In this document: positions 37,695 to 46,301 of the stretch, one piece after another | Layout of the letters: each line of letters begins with the position of its first letter | Numbering within the stretch: the first letter of the stretch is position 1 | Assembly (NCBI GenBank): GCA_965217265.1 | Contig: CBDCHP010000011.1 | Location: forward strand, 620,001 to 684,000 | Length of the DNA stretch: 64,000 nt | Direction of reading: 5' to 3' | From: JAGRGG01 sp965217265 | GTDB taxonomy: Bacteria > Pseudomonadota > Alphaproteobacteria > Geminicoccales > Geminicoccaceae | The notes under the pieces: model-generated | What the model was told of the DNA's origin: nothing | The model's database searches: none | The model's input: the letters and a program-made list of their open reading frames with translations, nothing else | Made by a program: the position numbers and the translations under genes

Positions 37695-39795
37695 AATATT
37701 TTGCCTGACGCCGCCTGATCGCCGTCTGCTTCTTCGAGACCTCCAGCGCCTCGCCCAGCGTCGTGACGCCTTGCGCCTCCAGCAAATTCAGCAGCGCCAG
37801 CAGGACCTTTGCCGTCGCGAGCGCGTCGCCGAGCGCCGTGTGCCGTTCCTTGTCGGGCAGGGTGACGGCAAAACGCCGGGCGAGCGCGTCGAGGGTGAGG
37901 TCGTCGTCGGCGCCGAGCGCGTGCGCCGCGAGCAGCACCGTGTCGAGCACCGGATTGCCGAAACGCACGCCCGCCCTCGCCTCCTGCATGGCGAGGAATT
38001 TCATGTCGAAGGCGGCGTTGTGCGCGACCAGGACCGCGTCGCCGACGAAGGCGGCGAAGTTCGGCAGGACCGCCTCGATCTTAGGGGCACCCTCGACCAT
38101 CTTGTCCGTGATGCCGTGCACGCGGCTCGACGCCGCCGGGATCGGCCGGCCGGGATCGACGAGGGTCGAGAAGACCTCGCCTTGCAGGAGACGCCCGTTG
38201 ACGATCCGCACGCCCGCGAGCGAGACGATCCTGTCCTTGGCCGGCTCCAGCCCCGTCGTCTCGGTGTCGAAGACGACGTAGGCGAGGCGCTTGAGCCTGG
38301 TCGCGGCGTCGCCCCCGGCCGCGGCCCGGCCGAGCAGGTCGAAATCGTAGAACTCGGGTCGGGCGCGCGCCGGCGGCGGCGGCGCCTCGCGGTCGGCGGC
38401 AACCGACAAGGGAAGGCAGAGCCGCGCCCCGTCGTCGCAGCGCTCCGACCAGACCTCGGTCTTGTGCCGGTCGAGTACGTCTCGACCGCGAAAGGCGCCG
38501 ATCCCGACGTCGAGCCGCTCCTCGACCCAGGCGTCGAGCACCGCGACCGGAACGGGATCGCCCCGCCAGCGGGCCTCGACGCGGGCGGTGTCGCCTTGCC
38601 CCTCGACGCGAAGCGCGAAGCGCTCGACGCCGGCGTAGACCGCGACCCGGTTGAGCAGCCGGTCGAGCAGGTCGGTGACGGCGGCGCTGTCGCACACCAG
38701 CCAGCACGAAGGGCCGACGATCTCGAAGGCGAGGTCGCGGCCTTCCGAGCGCCGGGCGGCGAGGCAGTCGAGAAGGGTCGCCGAGAGGACGGTCATCACC
38801 GGCCACGCGCTCGCGAGCAGGTCGGACGCCGCCGCATCGAGCCGCCCCAGCCGCTCGCGCATCGCTTCTGGCCAATCCCGCAACGCGCGCCGCGCCGCGT
38901 TTGGCATGTCGGCCCCGTCGGCGAGCGCGTCGGCGAGGATCAGCGCCGTGACGCCGACGCGCAAATCCTCGATCGCCTCCTGCGCCGCGCGCTCGCGCCA
39001 GATGCCGGCGGCGAGTTCGTCGCTCACGTCCTCGAAGACGACGACGTAGCCGACAAGCACCTCGTCGCGCAGCATCAGCGACAGCCGCCCCTTCAAGGCG
39101 CGGTTGCCGGTCCCGGTCGTGGCGGCGAGGGTCACGCTCAAGCGGTCGGGGTGGGTCAGGTGGCGGCCGGCGGCGAAACGGTTGTGCAGGCGGCGCAGCG
39201 CGTGGTGGAAGGGCTGCGGCGCCACGCAGTCGAGGAAGGGACGCCCGAGCCCGAGTGCCTCGGTGCGCAGGACCTCGCGCGCCCGGTGGTTGTAGAGGAG
39301 GAGGGTGTGGTCGAGGCCGCAGATGACCACGCCCTGCTCCAGATCGCGCAGGACCGCTTCGAGCCACGCCTTCTGCCGGGCGCCCTCCGCCGTCGCCCGC
39401 GCGACCGCCGCCCCGGTCTCGCCCCGCGCGGCACCCAGCGCTTCGAGCGCCCCGGCGACGGCGGGTGCGAGGTCGTCCAAGTAGCGCGCCCGCGCGGCGT
39501 CGGTGGCGCAGGCCCCGCCGGCGTGCGTCGCGGCCCGCGCGTCGCGGACGAGCGCCTGAATCGGCCGTGCGACGTTATCGTCGAACTTCTGCCAGACCCA
39601 GAGCGTCAAGCCCGCGATCGCGAAGGCGGCAACACCGCCGTGGAGCGTCAGGACCGATCCTGCGTCCCCGCCGAGGCGACCCGCCGCCAGCACCATCGCG
39701 ACGGCGACGGCGGCGACGGCCCCGAGCCCGATCAGGGCGAAGAACAAGAACACCCGAAGCCGCAAGCCCAAGCGCCCGGCGAGCCGCTCAACCAC
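37693..39795 (-). CDS. Membrane PAS sensor-like protein fused to a DnaQ-type 3'-5' exonuclease
   Basis: The 700-residue fusion has two N-terminal transmembrane helices (about residues 10-32 and 47-65), a PAS-like domain (about 145-250; ARQKAWLEAVLRDLEQGVVI precedes it), and a segment resembling a degenerate histidine-kinase core without a clear phospho-His box (about 270-450). The C-terminal DEDDh exonuclease (about 500-680) has FDTETTGLEP, HNAAFDMKFL and HTALGDALAT. The start GTG at 39795 overlaps the response-regulator stop by 8 bases. From memory, similar proteins (e.g. PA3232 of Pseudomonas) sit beside DUF294 and acetate-type symporter genes, as here. Substrate and signal are unknown. Confidence 0.85.
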   Translation of the reverse strand: MVERLAGRLGLRLRVFLFFALIGLGAVAAVAVAMVLAAGRLGGDAGSVLTLHGGVAAFAIAGLTLWVWQKFDDNVARPIQALVRDARAATHAGGACATDAARARYLDDLAPAVAGALEALGAARGETGAAVARATAEGARQKAWLEAVLRDLEQGVVICGLDHTLLLYNHRAREVLRTEALGLGRPFLDCVAPQPFHHALRRLHNRFAAGRHLTHPDRLSVTLAATTGTGNRALKGRLSLMLRDEVLVGYVVVFEDVSDELAAGIWRERAAQEAIEDLRVGVTALILADALADGADMPNAARRALRDWPEAMRERLGRLDAAASDLLASAWPVMTVLSATLLDCLAARRSEGRDLAFEIVGPSCWLVCDSAAVTDLLDRLLNRVAVYAGVERFALRVEGQGDTARVEARWRGDPVPVAVLDAWVEERLDVGIGAFRGRDVLDRHKTEVWSERCDDGARLCLPLSVAADREAPPPPARARPEFYDFDLLGRAAAGGDAATRLKRLAYVVFDTETTGLEPAKDRIVSLAGVRIVNGRLLQGEVFSTLVDPGRPIPAASSRVHGITDKMVEGAPKIEAVLPNFAAFVGDAVLVAHNAAFDMKFLAMQEARAGVRFGNPVLDTVLLAAHALGADDDLTLDALARRFAVTLPDKERHTALGDALATAKVLLALLNLLEAQGVTTLGEALEVSKKQTAIRRRQAKY

Positions 39796-40147
39796 GGGCG
39801 TCGCCGTCGAATGCCGCCAGCAGTTCGGCCGTGGTGAAGGGTTTGGCGAGGTAGGCGTCGACGCCGAGCGCCCGCGCCTTCGAGGCCATCGCCGCCCGAC
39901 CGCGCGGCCCGGTGACGACGAGGCGGCAGCGAAGGCTGGAATCGGCCCGCACCGCCTCGCACAAGGCAAAGCCGTCCAGGCGGGTGTCGATCACGGCGAG
40001 GCTGATCTCCAGATCACTGCGCAGGCGCTCCAACGCCGCCCCCGCATCCGCTTCGATGTCGGCCTCGACGCCGTGCCCGCGCAGCAGCGCCACTAAGCAG
40101 GCCGCGAGCGGCGCGTCGGCCTCGACGATGAGTGCGCGCTTGCGCAT
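39788..40147 (-). CDS. Single-domain response regulator receiver
   Basis: The 119-residue CheY-like domain has a phosphoacceptor Asp in LAVIDTRLDGF (near residue 54), Thr/Ser in LVVTGPRG and Lys in AYLAKPFTTAELL. The N-terminal acidic pocket is ALIVEADAPLA, with Glu-Ala-Asp in place of the usual Asp pair. There is no output domain. Translation overlaps the PAS-exonuclease gene, implying a shared pathway. Confidence 0.88.
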   Translation of the reverse strand: MRKRALIVEADAPLAACLVALLRGHGVEADIEADAGAALERLRSDLEISLAVIDTRLDGFALCEAVRADSSLRCRLVVTGPRGRAAMASKARALGVDAYLAKPFTTAELLAAFDGDARG

Positions 40148-40172
40148 CGTGCCTCCCCTCGAAGGATGTTAG

Positions 40173-40334
40173 AACGCTTCAGTGCCTAGCGTAGCTAGGC
40201 AGGCTGGTGCGGGGCTTTTCTTCTTTCCTTTTTACGACTTTGCACCGGGACTGGCCCCAGCGCCTGGGTTTAGCCTCGGACAAAAGCAAAGAAGAGAAAA
40301 AAAGAAGGCCGCGCGCCAGCGCACGCGAAGCGTT
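40173..40334. repeat. Complete stop-codon-associated hairpin repeat
   Basis: The left end AACGCTTCAGTGCCTAGCG is diverged after the first eight bases; the right end ACGCGAAGCGTT (ending 40334) is perfect and overlaps the TAA of the minus-strand gene at 40333-40335. Purine arm AAAGCAAAGAAGAGAAAAAAA and pyrimidine arm TTTTCTTCTTTCCTTTTT are complementary. The left part has an extra palindrome CCTAGCGTAGCTAGG. Confidence 0.8.
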
Positions 40335-40860
40335 ATTCCTGTGCAGCGGCACAGACCGTGCGGCGTACCGCGTCGTCGGGCGCTACTTTGATCCAGGCGT
40401 CGTCCGGCGGCAGCCCGTCATCGCGCAACTCGACCGAGGTGCCAAGGTCGGCCCGCCGCGGCATCGTGCAGTCGTAGAGTTGCGTCGCCTGGGCGGTCGG
40501 CAGGTAGCGCTGGAGGAAGTAGACGACGGCGAGCGCGTAGCCGGGCGCCTTTGGGTTGGTGCGCACGCCGTTCGCGTCGACGGCGACGAAGCGCTCGACC
40601 GGCGCCTTGATCAGCGTCCAGGGCCGGATCGCGCTCGACGTGCCGAAGCCGGCTGCGACCTCGATGCCGGGCGGGAGGACGCCCGCCGTGCGGCGAAACC
40701 ACGTGTAGTCGCTCCAGACGATATAGACGATGACGGCAAGCCCGGCGGCGGCCGGCAGCATCCAGCGCGGCACGTTCAGCTTGAAGAGGCGTGCCGCCAG
40801 CATGAGAACGCCCGCGACCGCGAGGCCGAGGACGACGGCGCCGAGGAGGGTGAAGGGCAC
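40333..40860 (-). CDS. Membrane protein, unknown, with two helices
   Basis: The 175-residue protein has helix 1 (FTLLGAVVLGLAVAGVLML), helix 2 (MLPAAAGLAVIVYIVW) and a soluble C-terminal domain with YALAVVYFLQRYLP and two Cys. I do not recognise a family beyond its position. The GTG at 40860 follows an in-frame TAG by 6 bases, which fixes the start region. It is 8 bases after the DUF294 gene, so it is probably in the same operon. Confidence 0.65.
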   Translation of the reverse strand: MPFTLLGAVVLGLAVAGVLMLAARLFKLNVPRWMLPAAAGLAVIVYIVWSDYTWFRRTAGVLPPGIEVAAGFGTSSAIRPWTLIKAPVERFVAVDANGVRTNPKAPGYALAVVYFLQRYLPTAQATQLYDCTMPRRADLGTSVELRDDGLPPDDAWIKVAPDDAVRRTVCAAAQE

Positions 40861-40868
40861 GACGGGTT

Positions 40869-42707
40869 CTAGCCCGCACTGCGCGCCCAGCCGAGCGCGC
40901 TCTGCAAGGATTTGACCACGCCGAACGCGTCGCGCAGATACTTGCGCTCCAGGGCCGACAGGCTGCTGGGCCGCAGGAAATTGTCGGGCTTCTTGCCCTC
41001 GCGGACTTGAGCGGCTTGGTGCTTCAAGCGCGTGTCGGTGATGAAGTCGTAGGCGTCGAGGAGGTCGTCGCCGCCAGTCCGGCTCAAGGAGCCCGCCTCT
41101 TGCGCCGCGACGATGCGCTCGCGGGTGTTGACCGCCTCGATGCCGGCGTCGAGCGCGTAGACGCGGGCGAGGTCGACGATCGGCGTGACGCCGCCGTGCT
41201 TCAGGTCGACGGCGGCGCTGCCCTCGCCGTCCTTGACCAGCGCGAAGCCGCGAAAGAGGCCCAAGGGCGGCGTGTGCTTCAGGGAATTGGCGATCATATG
41301 GGCACGAAAGATGCTGTTTGCCTTGGCGGCGCGCAGCGTCTCGCGCTGCAGCCCGGCGAACAGGTCGCCCTGCCCCTGGATCGGGCGCAGGTCGAACATG
41401 ACGCTGGAGAGCATCTGCGCCATCGGGTCGGGCCGGTCGATCCAGCCCTTGAAGTAGCGCCGCCAGACCTTGACCGGTTGGCGCCAGCGCGGCGTGATCG
41501 CCATCATCTCGCCCGGGCAGTAGACGTAGCCGCAAGCGTCGAGCCCGTCGCAGACGAAGCGGGCGAGACCCCCGAAGTAGGCGCCGTGCGCCGCCTCGTC
41601 GTAGCTATCATCGAGGATCAGGCAGTTGTCCTGATCCGAGACCCCCGTCTGCTCGCGACGCCCCTGGCTGCCGCAGGCGAGCCACAGATAGGGGGTCGGC
41701 GCCGGGCCCAGCCGCCCGGCCGCGAGCGTCAGCAGGCGCGTGGTGAGCGCGTCGGTGATGCCGGTGATGATCGCCGCGACTTTGTGCGCCTCGGCCCCGC
41801 CGCCGACCAGTTGCGCCAGGAGATGCGGTACGCCTTGGAGTGCCCTGGCGAGGTCGGGAACGGCGTCCGCGCGGCCGATGTCGTGGACGATGCCGGCCGC
41901 CGACGAGGCGCGGCTCTGGGTCAGGTTGGTGCGGGTGAGGATGCCGACCGGCCGGCCCGCCTCGACCACCGGCAAGTGGCCGATACCCAACTCGCTCATC
42001 AAGAGGAGCGCGTCGAGGACCAGTCCCCCCGGCGGCAGGCCGCGCGGGTTTGGGGTCATGATCTCCGCCACCGGCACGGACGAGTCGCGGCCCGAGGCGA
42101 CGATCTTGGCGGTGAGGTCGCCGGTGGTAAGGATGCCGCCCAAGCGCCCGTCCGTCCCGGTGACGAGGACGCACGAGATGCCGCGCGCGCGCATCAGCCC
42201 CGCTGCCTCGCGCGCCGTGGCGTCCGGGCCGATCGTGATCGGGTTCGGGGTCATCACCGAGGCCAGGTCGGCCGTGACCGGCGCGTCGGGCGTCTCGGCG
42301 CCGGACGCGGGCGGGGTGCTCGGCCGGCGGTAGAACGCGGCAAAGTCGGGCTCGGCCTCGATCAGCCGGGTCAAGAGCGCCTTCGGCACGGACGCGATGC
42401 GCGTCGGTTCGATCGCGACGGCGTGCTCCTCGCTGGGCACGCCGCGCAGCAGGATGCGCTCGCCGAAGCCGGCGCCGGGGCCGAGGCGGGCGATCGGCTG
42501 GCCCTCGTTCGAGCGGATCTCGACGCCGCCGCCGACGACGAGCGGCAGGGCGTCGAGCGTCTCGCCCGGCGCGTAGAGGGTCTCGCCGGCCTTGAGGTCG
42601 CGCAGCGCCGTGGCGGCGGCGATCTCGCCTTGGACCGAAGCGTCGAGAAGGTCGAAGGGATGGTGCTCGGCGAAGAAGCGTTGCAATTCTTCTTCCATCG
42701 CGTTCAT
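40869..42707 (-). CDS. cNMP-binding / CBS-pair / DUF294 nucleotidyltransferase-like protein
   Basis: The 612-residue cytosolic signalling protein has a cNMP-type beta-barrel (about 10-115), two CBS domains (about 150-270, PNPITIGPDATAREAAGLM and IMTPNPRGLPPG), a GlnD-type nucleotidyltransferase core with GSQGRREQTGVSDQDNCLI (near residue 345), and a DUF294 C-terminal substrate-binding domain. Such proteins are thought to sense nucleotides and regulate a neighbouring symporter or kinase; the activity is unproven. A terminator separates it from the symporter gene upstream. Confidence 0.9.
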   Translation of the reverse strand: MNAMEEELQRFFAEHHPFDLLDASVQGEIAAATALRDLKAGETLYAPGETLDALPLVVGGGVEIRSNEGQPIARLGPGAGFGERILLRGVPSEEHAVAIEPTRIASVPKALLTRLIEAEPDFAAFYRRPSTPPASGAETPDAPVTADLASVMTPNPITIGPDATAREAAGLMRARGISCVLVTGTDGRLGGILTTGDLTAKIVASGRDSSVPVAEIMTPNPRGLPPGGLVLDALLLMSELGIGHLPVVEAGRPVGILTRTNLTQSRASSAAGIVHDIGRADAVPDLARALQGVPHLLAQLVGGGAEAHKVAAIITGITDALTTRLLTLAAGRLGPAPTPYLWLACGSQGRREQTGVSDQDNCLILDDSYDEAAHGAYFGGLARFVCDGLDACGYVYCPGEMMAITPRWRQPVKVWRRYFKGWIDRPDPMAQMLSSVMFDLRPIQGQGDLFAGLQRETLRAAKANSIFRAHMIANSLKHTPPLGLFRGFALVKDGEGSAAVDLKHGGVTPIVDLARVYALDAGIEAVNTRERIVAAQEAGSLSRTGGDDLLDAYDFITDTRLKHQAAQVREGKKPDNFLRPSSLSALERKYLRDAFGVVKSLQSALGWARSAG

Positions 42708-42722
42708 CGGTGGCGTCCCGTC

Positions 42723-42757
42723 AAAAATCGACCCCGCCCATAAGCATGGACGGGGTC
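42723..42757 (-). terminator. Intrinsic terminator after the symporter gene
   Basis: On the minus strand, GACCCCGTCCA and TGGGCGGGGTC form an 11-base stem with one mismatch and a 6-base loop, followed by GATTTTTG. It lies between the symporter stop (42795) and the DUF294 start (42707), so the symporter pair and the DUF294 cluster are probably separate transcripts. Confidence 0.8.
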
Positions 42758-42794
42758 GTGCGGCGCAAGCCCTCGTTCGAGGAAGAGGTCTGCG

Positions 42795-44570
42795 TCAGTG
42801 GGCGACGGCCGTTCCGGAGCCGCGCGGTACGCGGATGCTCTCGACGAGGTCTTGGATCTCGATCGGCGGTGCCGCCGTCGCGCGCGAGACGAGGGTCGCG
42901 ACCGCGAAGTTGATCATGGCACCCACCGAGCCGATCGAGAGCGGCGAGATGCCCAGGATGTACCAGCCGGGCTCGTCGGGGAACTGGTTGGTGCCGGGGA
43001 AGAAGAACCAGCCCTTGTAGAGGAAGATGTAGATCAGCGTGAAGACCAGCCCGGTCACCATGCCGGCGACCGCGCCCTTGTCGTTGATGCGCTTGGAGAA
43101 GATGCCCATCATCAAGACCGGGAAGAGCGACGCGGCGGCGATGCCGAACGCGAGCGCCACCGTCTGGGCGGCGAAGCCCGGCGGGTTCAAGCCCAGATAC
43201 ACCGCGACCGCGATCGCGACTGCCATCGAGATGCGCGCGGCCAGGAGTTCGCCCCGCTCCGAGATGCGCGGGTTGATGGTCCCCTTGATCAGGTCGTGCG
43301 AGATCGCCGACGAGATGGCGAGTAGGAGACCCGCCGCGGTCGAGAGCGCCGCCGCGAGCCCGCCCGCCGCGACAAGCGCCACGACCCAGTCCGGCAGGTT
43401 GGCGATCTCGGGGTTGGCGAGCACCAGGATGTCCTGGTCGACCGTCAACTCGTTGCCGGCCCAGCCGTTCGCTTCGGCTTGGGCCGCGAACGCGGGGTTC
43501 TCGTCGTTGTAGTACTGGATGCGGCCGTCGTTGTTCTTGTCCTCGAAGACGAGGAGGCCGGTCTCCTCCCAGGTCGTCATCCAGTTCGGTTGGTCGGCGT
43601 AATTGATCGCGTTGCCGGGCTCGGAGACGGGACCTGTGTAGATCGTGTCGATGAGGTTGAGGCGCGCCATCGCGCCGACGGCGGGGGCGACGAGGTAGAG
43701 GAGCGCGATGAAGACGAGCGCCCAGCCGGCCGACCAGCGGGCGTCCGAGACCTTGGGCACGGTGAAGAAGCGGATGATGACGTGCGGCAATCCTGCCGTG
43801 CCGATCATCAAGGACAGGGTGAACAGCACCATGTTGAGGGTGCTGGCGTTGTGCTCGGTGTAGGCGCTGAAGCCGAGGTCGGTGACCACCTGATCCAGCC
43901 TGGTCAAGAGCGGCACGCCGTCGTTGAGCGTGTCGGAGAACAGGCCCAAGGGCGGCAGGGCGACGCCGGTCAGTTGCAGCGAGATGAAGATGGCCGGGAT
44001 GGTGTAGGCGAGGATCAAGACGCAGTACTGCGCCACCTGGGTGTAGGTGATGCCCTTCATCCCGCCCAGGACGGCGTAGAGGAAGACGATGGCGGCACCG
44101 ATGAACAGGCCGACCGTGGCGTCGACCTGTAAGAAGCGGGCGAAGGTGACGCCGACGCCGGTCATCTGGCCGATGACGTAGGTGACCGAGGCGACGATGA
44201 GGCAGATGACGGCGACGATGCGCGCGGGCTGCGAGTAGAAGCGGTCGCCGATGAACTCCGGCACCGTGAACTTGCCGAACTTGCGCAGGTAAGGCGCCAA
44301 GAGCATGGCGAGCAGCACGTAGCCCCCCGTCCAGCCCATCAAGAAGGTCGAGTTGTCGTAGCCGACGAAGGCGATCAATCCAGCCATCGAGATGAAGGAC
44401 GCGGCCGACATCCAGTCCGCACCCGTCGCCATGCCGTTCAGGACCGGGTTGACGCCGCGGCCGGCAGCGTAGAACTCGCCGGTCGAGCCGGCGCGCGCCC
44501 AGATGGCGATGCCGATGTAAAGGGCGAAGGTGGCGCCCACGACGAGGTAGATGAGGGTTTGCTGATCCAT
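42795..44570 (-). CDS. Sodium:solute symporter (VC_2705-type, acetate/monocarboxylate class)
   Basis: The 591-residue SSS-family transporter has about 13 transmembrane helices. MNGMATGADWMSAASFISMA-type, GWTGGYVLLAMLLAPYLRKFGKFTVPEF and VYAVLGGMKGITYTQ blocks are family landmarks. It has an insertion near residue 300-380 with many Asn/Asp (DKNNDGRIQYYNDENP). With the DUF4212 partner it forms the two-subunit version of this transporter group, which includes acetate permeases. The substrate is probably a small monocarboxylate (inference). Confidence 0.9.
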   Translation of the reverse strand: MDQQTLIYLVVGATFALYIGIAIWARAGSTGEFYAAGRGVNPVLNGMATGADWMSAASFISMAGLIAFVGYDNSTFLMGWTGGYVLLAMLLAPYLRKFGKFTVPEFIGDRFYSQPARIVAVICLIVASVTYVIGQMTGVGVTFARFLQVDATVGLFIGAAIVFLYAVLGGMKGITYTQVAQYCVLILAYTIPAIFISLQLTGVALPPLGLFSDTLNDGVPLLTRLDQVVTDLGFSAYTEHNASTLNMVLFTLSLMIGTAGLPHVIIRFFTVPKVSDARWSAGWALVFIALLYLVAPAVGAMARLNLIDTIYTGPVSEPGNAINYADQPNWMTTWEETGLLVFEDKNNDGRIQYYNDENPAFAAQAEANGWAGNELTVDQDILVLANPEIANLPDWVVALVAAGGLAAALSTAAGLLLAISSAISHDLIKGTINPRISERGELLAARISMAVAIAVAVYLGLNPPGFAAQTVALAFGIAAASLFPVLMMGIFSKRINDKGAVAGMVTGLVFTLIYIFLYKGWFFFPGTNQFPDEPGWYILGISPLSIGSVGAMINFAVATLVSRATAAPPIEIQDLVESIRVPRGSGTAVAH

Positions 44571-44582
44571 CGTGTCTCGGTC

Positions 44583-44906
44583 CTACTGCTCGTCGACGTT
44601 GTATTTGCGATCGAGCGCGTTCATGCGCCACGCGTAGAAGAAGATCAGGATCAAGAAGACGATGATCGAGCCCTGCTGCGCGAACCAGAAGCCCAGATCG
44701 GTCCCGCCGAACTGGATGCCGGCGAGCAGGGGCCGCAAGATGATGCCGAAGCCGAACGACACCAGCGCCCAGATGATCAAGCAGATCGTGACGAGGCGGA
44801 TGTTCTGCTTCCAGTAGCTCTCCGCCGCCTGCCGCTCCTCGGCGCTCAATTCGCGCAGCGGCGTCGGCCCCTCGTCATCGTCGTAGACGTTGACGTTGTC
44901 TTGCAT
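44583..44906 (-). CDS. DUF4212 small subunit of the Na+/solute symporter
   Basis: The 107-residue protein has two transmembrane helices: WKQNIRLVTICLIIWALVSF then FWFAQQGSIIVFLILIFFYA, followed by the conserved MNALDRKYNVDE end. It is always found next to this symporter class. I chose the ATG at 44906 because GGAGG lies 7 bases upstream; the frame extends to 44996 but without a comparable ribosome binding site. Stop-to-start distance to the symporter is 12 bases. Confidence 0.9.
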   Translation of the reverse strand: MQDNVNVYDDDEGPTPLRELSAEERQAAESYWKQNIRLVTICLIIWALVSFGFGIILRPLLAGIQFGGTDLGFWFAQQGSIIVFLILIFFYAWRMNALDRKYNVDEQ

Positions 44907-45036
44907 GTCAGCCTCCGAATGATGCCCTGATGGGGCATACCCCAATCCCGCAGGGTCAGTTTTCTTCCTTCTACGTGCCGGGTTGGCGTCCGTCACGTTC
45001 GTGGCGCGATCAAACGTGCGAATCCATTTTTGTGCA

Positions 45037-45070
45037 ACCGATCTGTGGCAAAATGTGACCGAAGATCGGT
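45037..45070. promoter_or_regulatory. Inverted repeat ACCGATCT-N18-AGATCGGT
   Basis: Perfect 8-base arms at 45037-45044 and 45063-45070, just after the AbrB-permease stop and about 130 bases upstream of the DUF4212 start. There is no T-tract on either strand, so it is more likely an operator or leader hairpin than a terminator. Confidence 0.35.
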
Positions 45071-45071
45071 A

Positions 45072-46142
45072 TCATCGGGTGCTAGATGGTTTATTTGTCT
45101 CGCCGTGCGGCGTACCGGCCTCGCGCAGCGTGCGGCGCATCCACAGCGGGACGAGCAGGCTGAGGGCGATCAGGCGAAAGAAGTGGTGCGCGCCGACGAA
45201 GGCGGGGTCGACGTGCAGCGCGAACGCCATCACCGTCATCGCCTCGACCCCGCCCGGCGCGTAGGCGAGCCAGATCTGGCCGAACGGCAGGCGCAGGAGC
45301 CAGGCCGCGAGCAGCGCGAACAAGGCGGAAACGACGAGCCCGATCGCGATCGCTTCGAGGCCCGGCCGCAGGACGCGCAGCAAGGCGGCCGGCGACGTGG
45401 TGCCGAAGCGTGACCCGACGACGCCGCCCATGACGACGAAGCCGGGCACGAGCAGGTAGCCCGGCAGCCGCGCCTCGATCAACCCGCTCCCGTGCAGGAC
45501 AGCGCTCATCACGAGGCCGCCCATCAGCAAGGCCGCCGGCACGTTCAGCCGCTTGAAGCCGTAGCCGAGCGCACCGCAGAGCAGCAGCATCGAGACGATC
45601 TCGATCGGCCCGCCGGCAGCACCCCCCGCCAGCACGGCGCCCGGATCGACGCTGCGCCCCGCTTGGATCAAGGGCGGCATCAAGGCGACGAGGGTGACGA
45701 GGCGCAGGCTCTGCGTCAGCGCGATCCGCGGCACGTCGGCCGGGCTCTTGAGCGCCAGCGCCAACGTGTAGGAGAGCGCCCCGGGAATGGCGCTGAATCG
45801 GGCGGTGGCGCGGTCCCAGCCGTGCCTTCGCTCCAGCCAGTAGGCGACGGCAGTCGCGGTCGCGGCGACGCTGAGCAGGAGGACGACGAGGCTGAGCGGC
45901 CACGCCGCCATCCGCTCCAGGCTCTCAGGGGTCACGGCCGAGCCCATCGAGACGCCCAACAAGACGAAGGCGACGTCGCGTAAAGTCTCGGGCAGGCCGA
46001 CCTTGACCCCGCCGAGTGCCGCCGCCGCGACGACGATCATCGCGCCCGCCAGCCAGCCGGCCGGAAAGCCGACCGCCGTGAAGGCGGCGCCGCCGGCGGC
46101 CGCGAGCGCCAGGGTCAGCGGGATCTTGATACCGGGGTGCAT
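45072..46142 (-). CDS. AbrB-family membrane protein (putative ammonia monooxygenase-type permease)
   Basis: The 356-residue polytopic membrane protein has the duplicated AbrB layout: FPAGWLAGAMIVVAAAALGG in the first half and PAALLMGGLVMSAVLHGSG in the second, plus the conserved FSAIPGALSYTLALA and APGGVEAMTVMAFALHVDPAFVGAHH motifs. The second is the family hallmark. The annotation 'ammonia monooxygenase' is historical. It is probably a transporter of unknown substrate. Confidence 0.85.
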   Translation of the reverse strand: MHPGIKIPLTLALAAAGGAAFTAVGFPAGWLAGAMIVVAAAALGGVKVGLPETLRDVAFVLLGVSMGSAVTPESLERMAAWPLSLVVLLLSVAATATAVAYWLERRHGWDRATARFSAIPGALSYTLALALKSPADVPRIALTQSLRLVTLVALMPPLIQAGRSVDPGAVLAGGAAGGPIEIVSMLLLCGALGYGFKRLNVPAALLMGGLVMSAVLHGSGLIEARLPGYLLVPGFVVMGGVVGSRFGTTSPAALLRVLRPGLEAIAIGLVVSALFALLAAWLLRLPFGQIWLAYAPGGVEAMTVMAFALHVDPAFVGAHHFFRLIALSLLVPLWMRRTLREAGTPHGETNKPSSTR

Positions 46143-46161
46143 TTTGTCCTTGGCGTGTTTG

Positions 46162-46301
46162 AACGCTTCGCGTGCGCTGACGCGCGGTCTTTCTTCTCTC
46201 TTTTCTGCAACTTGTCATCCGGGCCGGCACGGGCGCCGAAGCCAGCCCCGGCCAAAGTTGCGAAAAAGAAGAGAAAGTCTGCGCAGCGGACGCGAAGCGT
46301 T
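46162..46301. repeat. Complete stop-codon-associated hairpin repeat
   Basis: A 140-base element with perfect ends AACGCTTCGCGT (46162) and ACGCGAAGCGTT (ending 46301). The right end overlaps the tctA stop TAA (46302-46300). Arms TTTCTTCTCTCTTTTCTGC and GCGAAAAAGAAGAGAAAG are complementary; centre GGGCCGGCACGGGCG. Confidence 0.88.

Noticed and set aside
37522..39837. 771-codon plus-strand frame opposite the PAS-exonuclease gene
   Set aside because: Antisense shadow; the minus strand encodes intact DEDDh exonuclease motifs.
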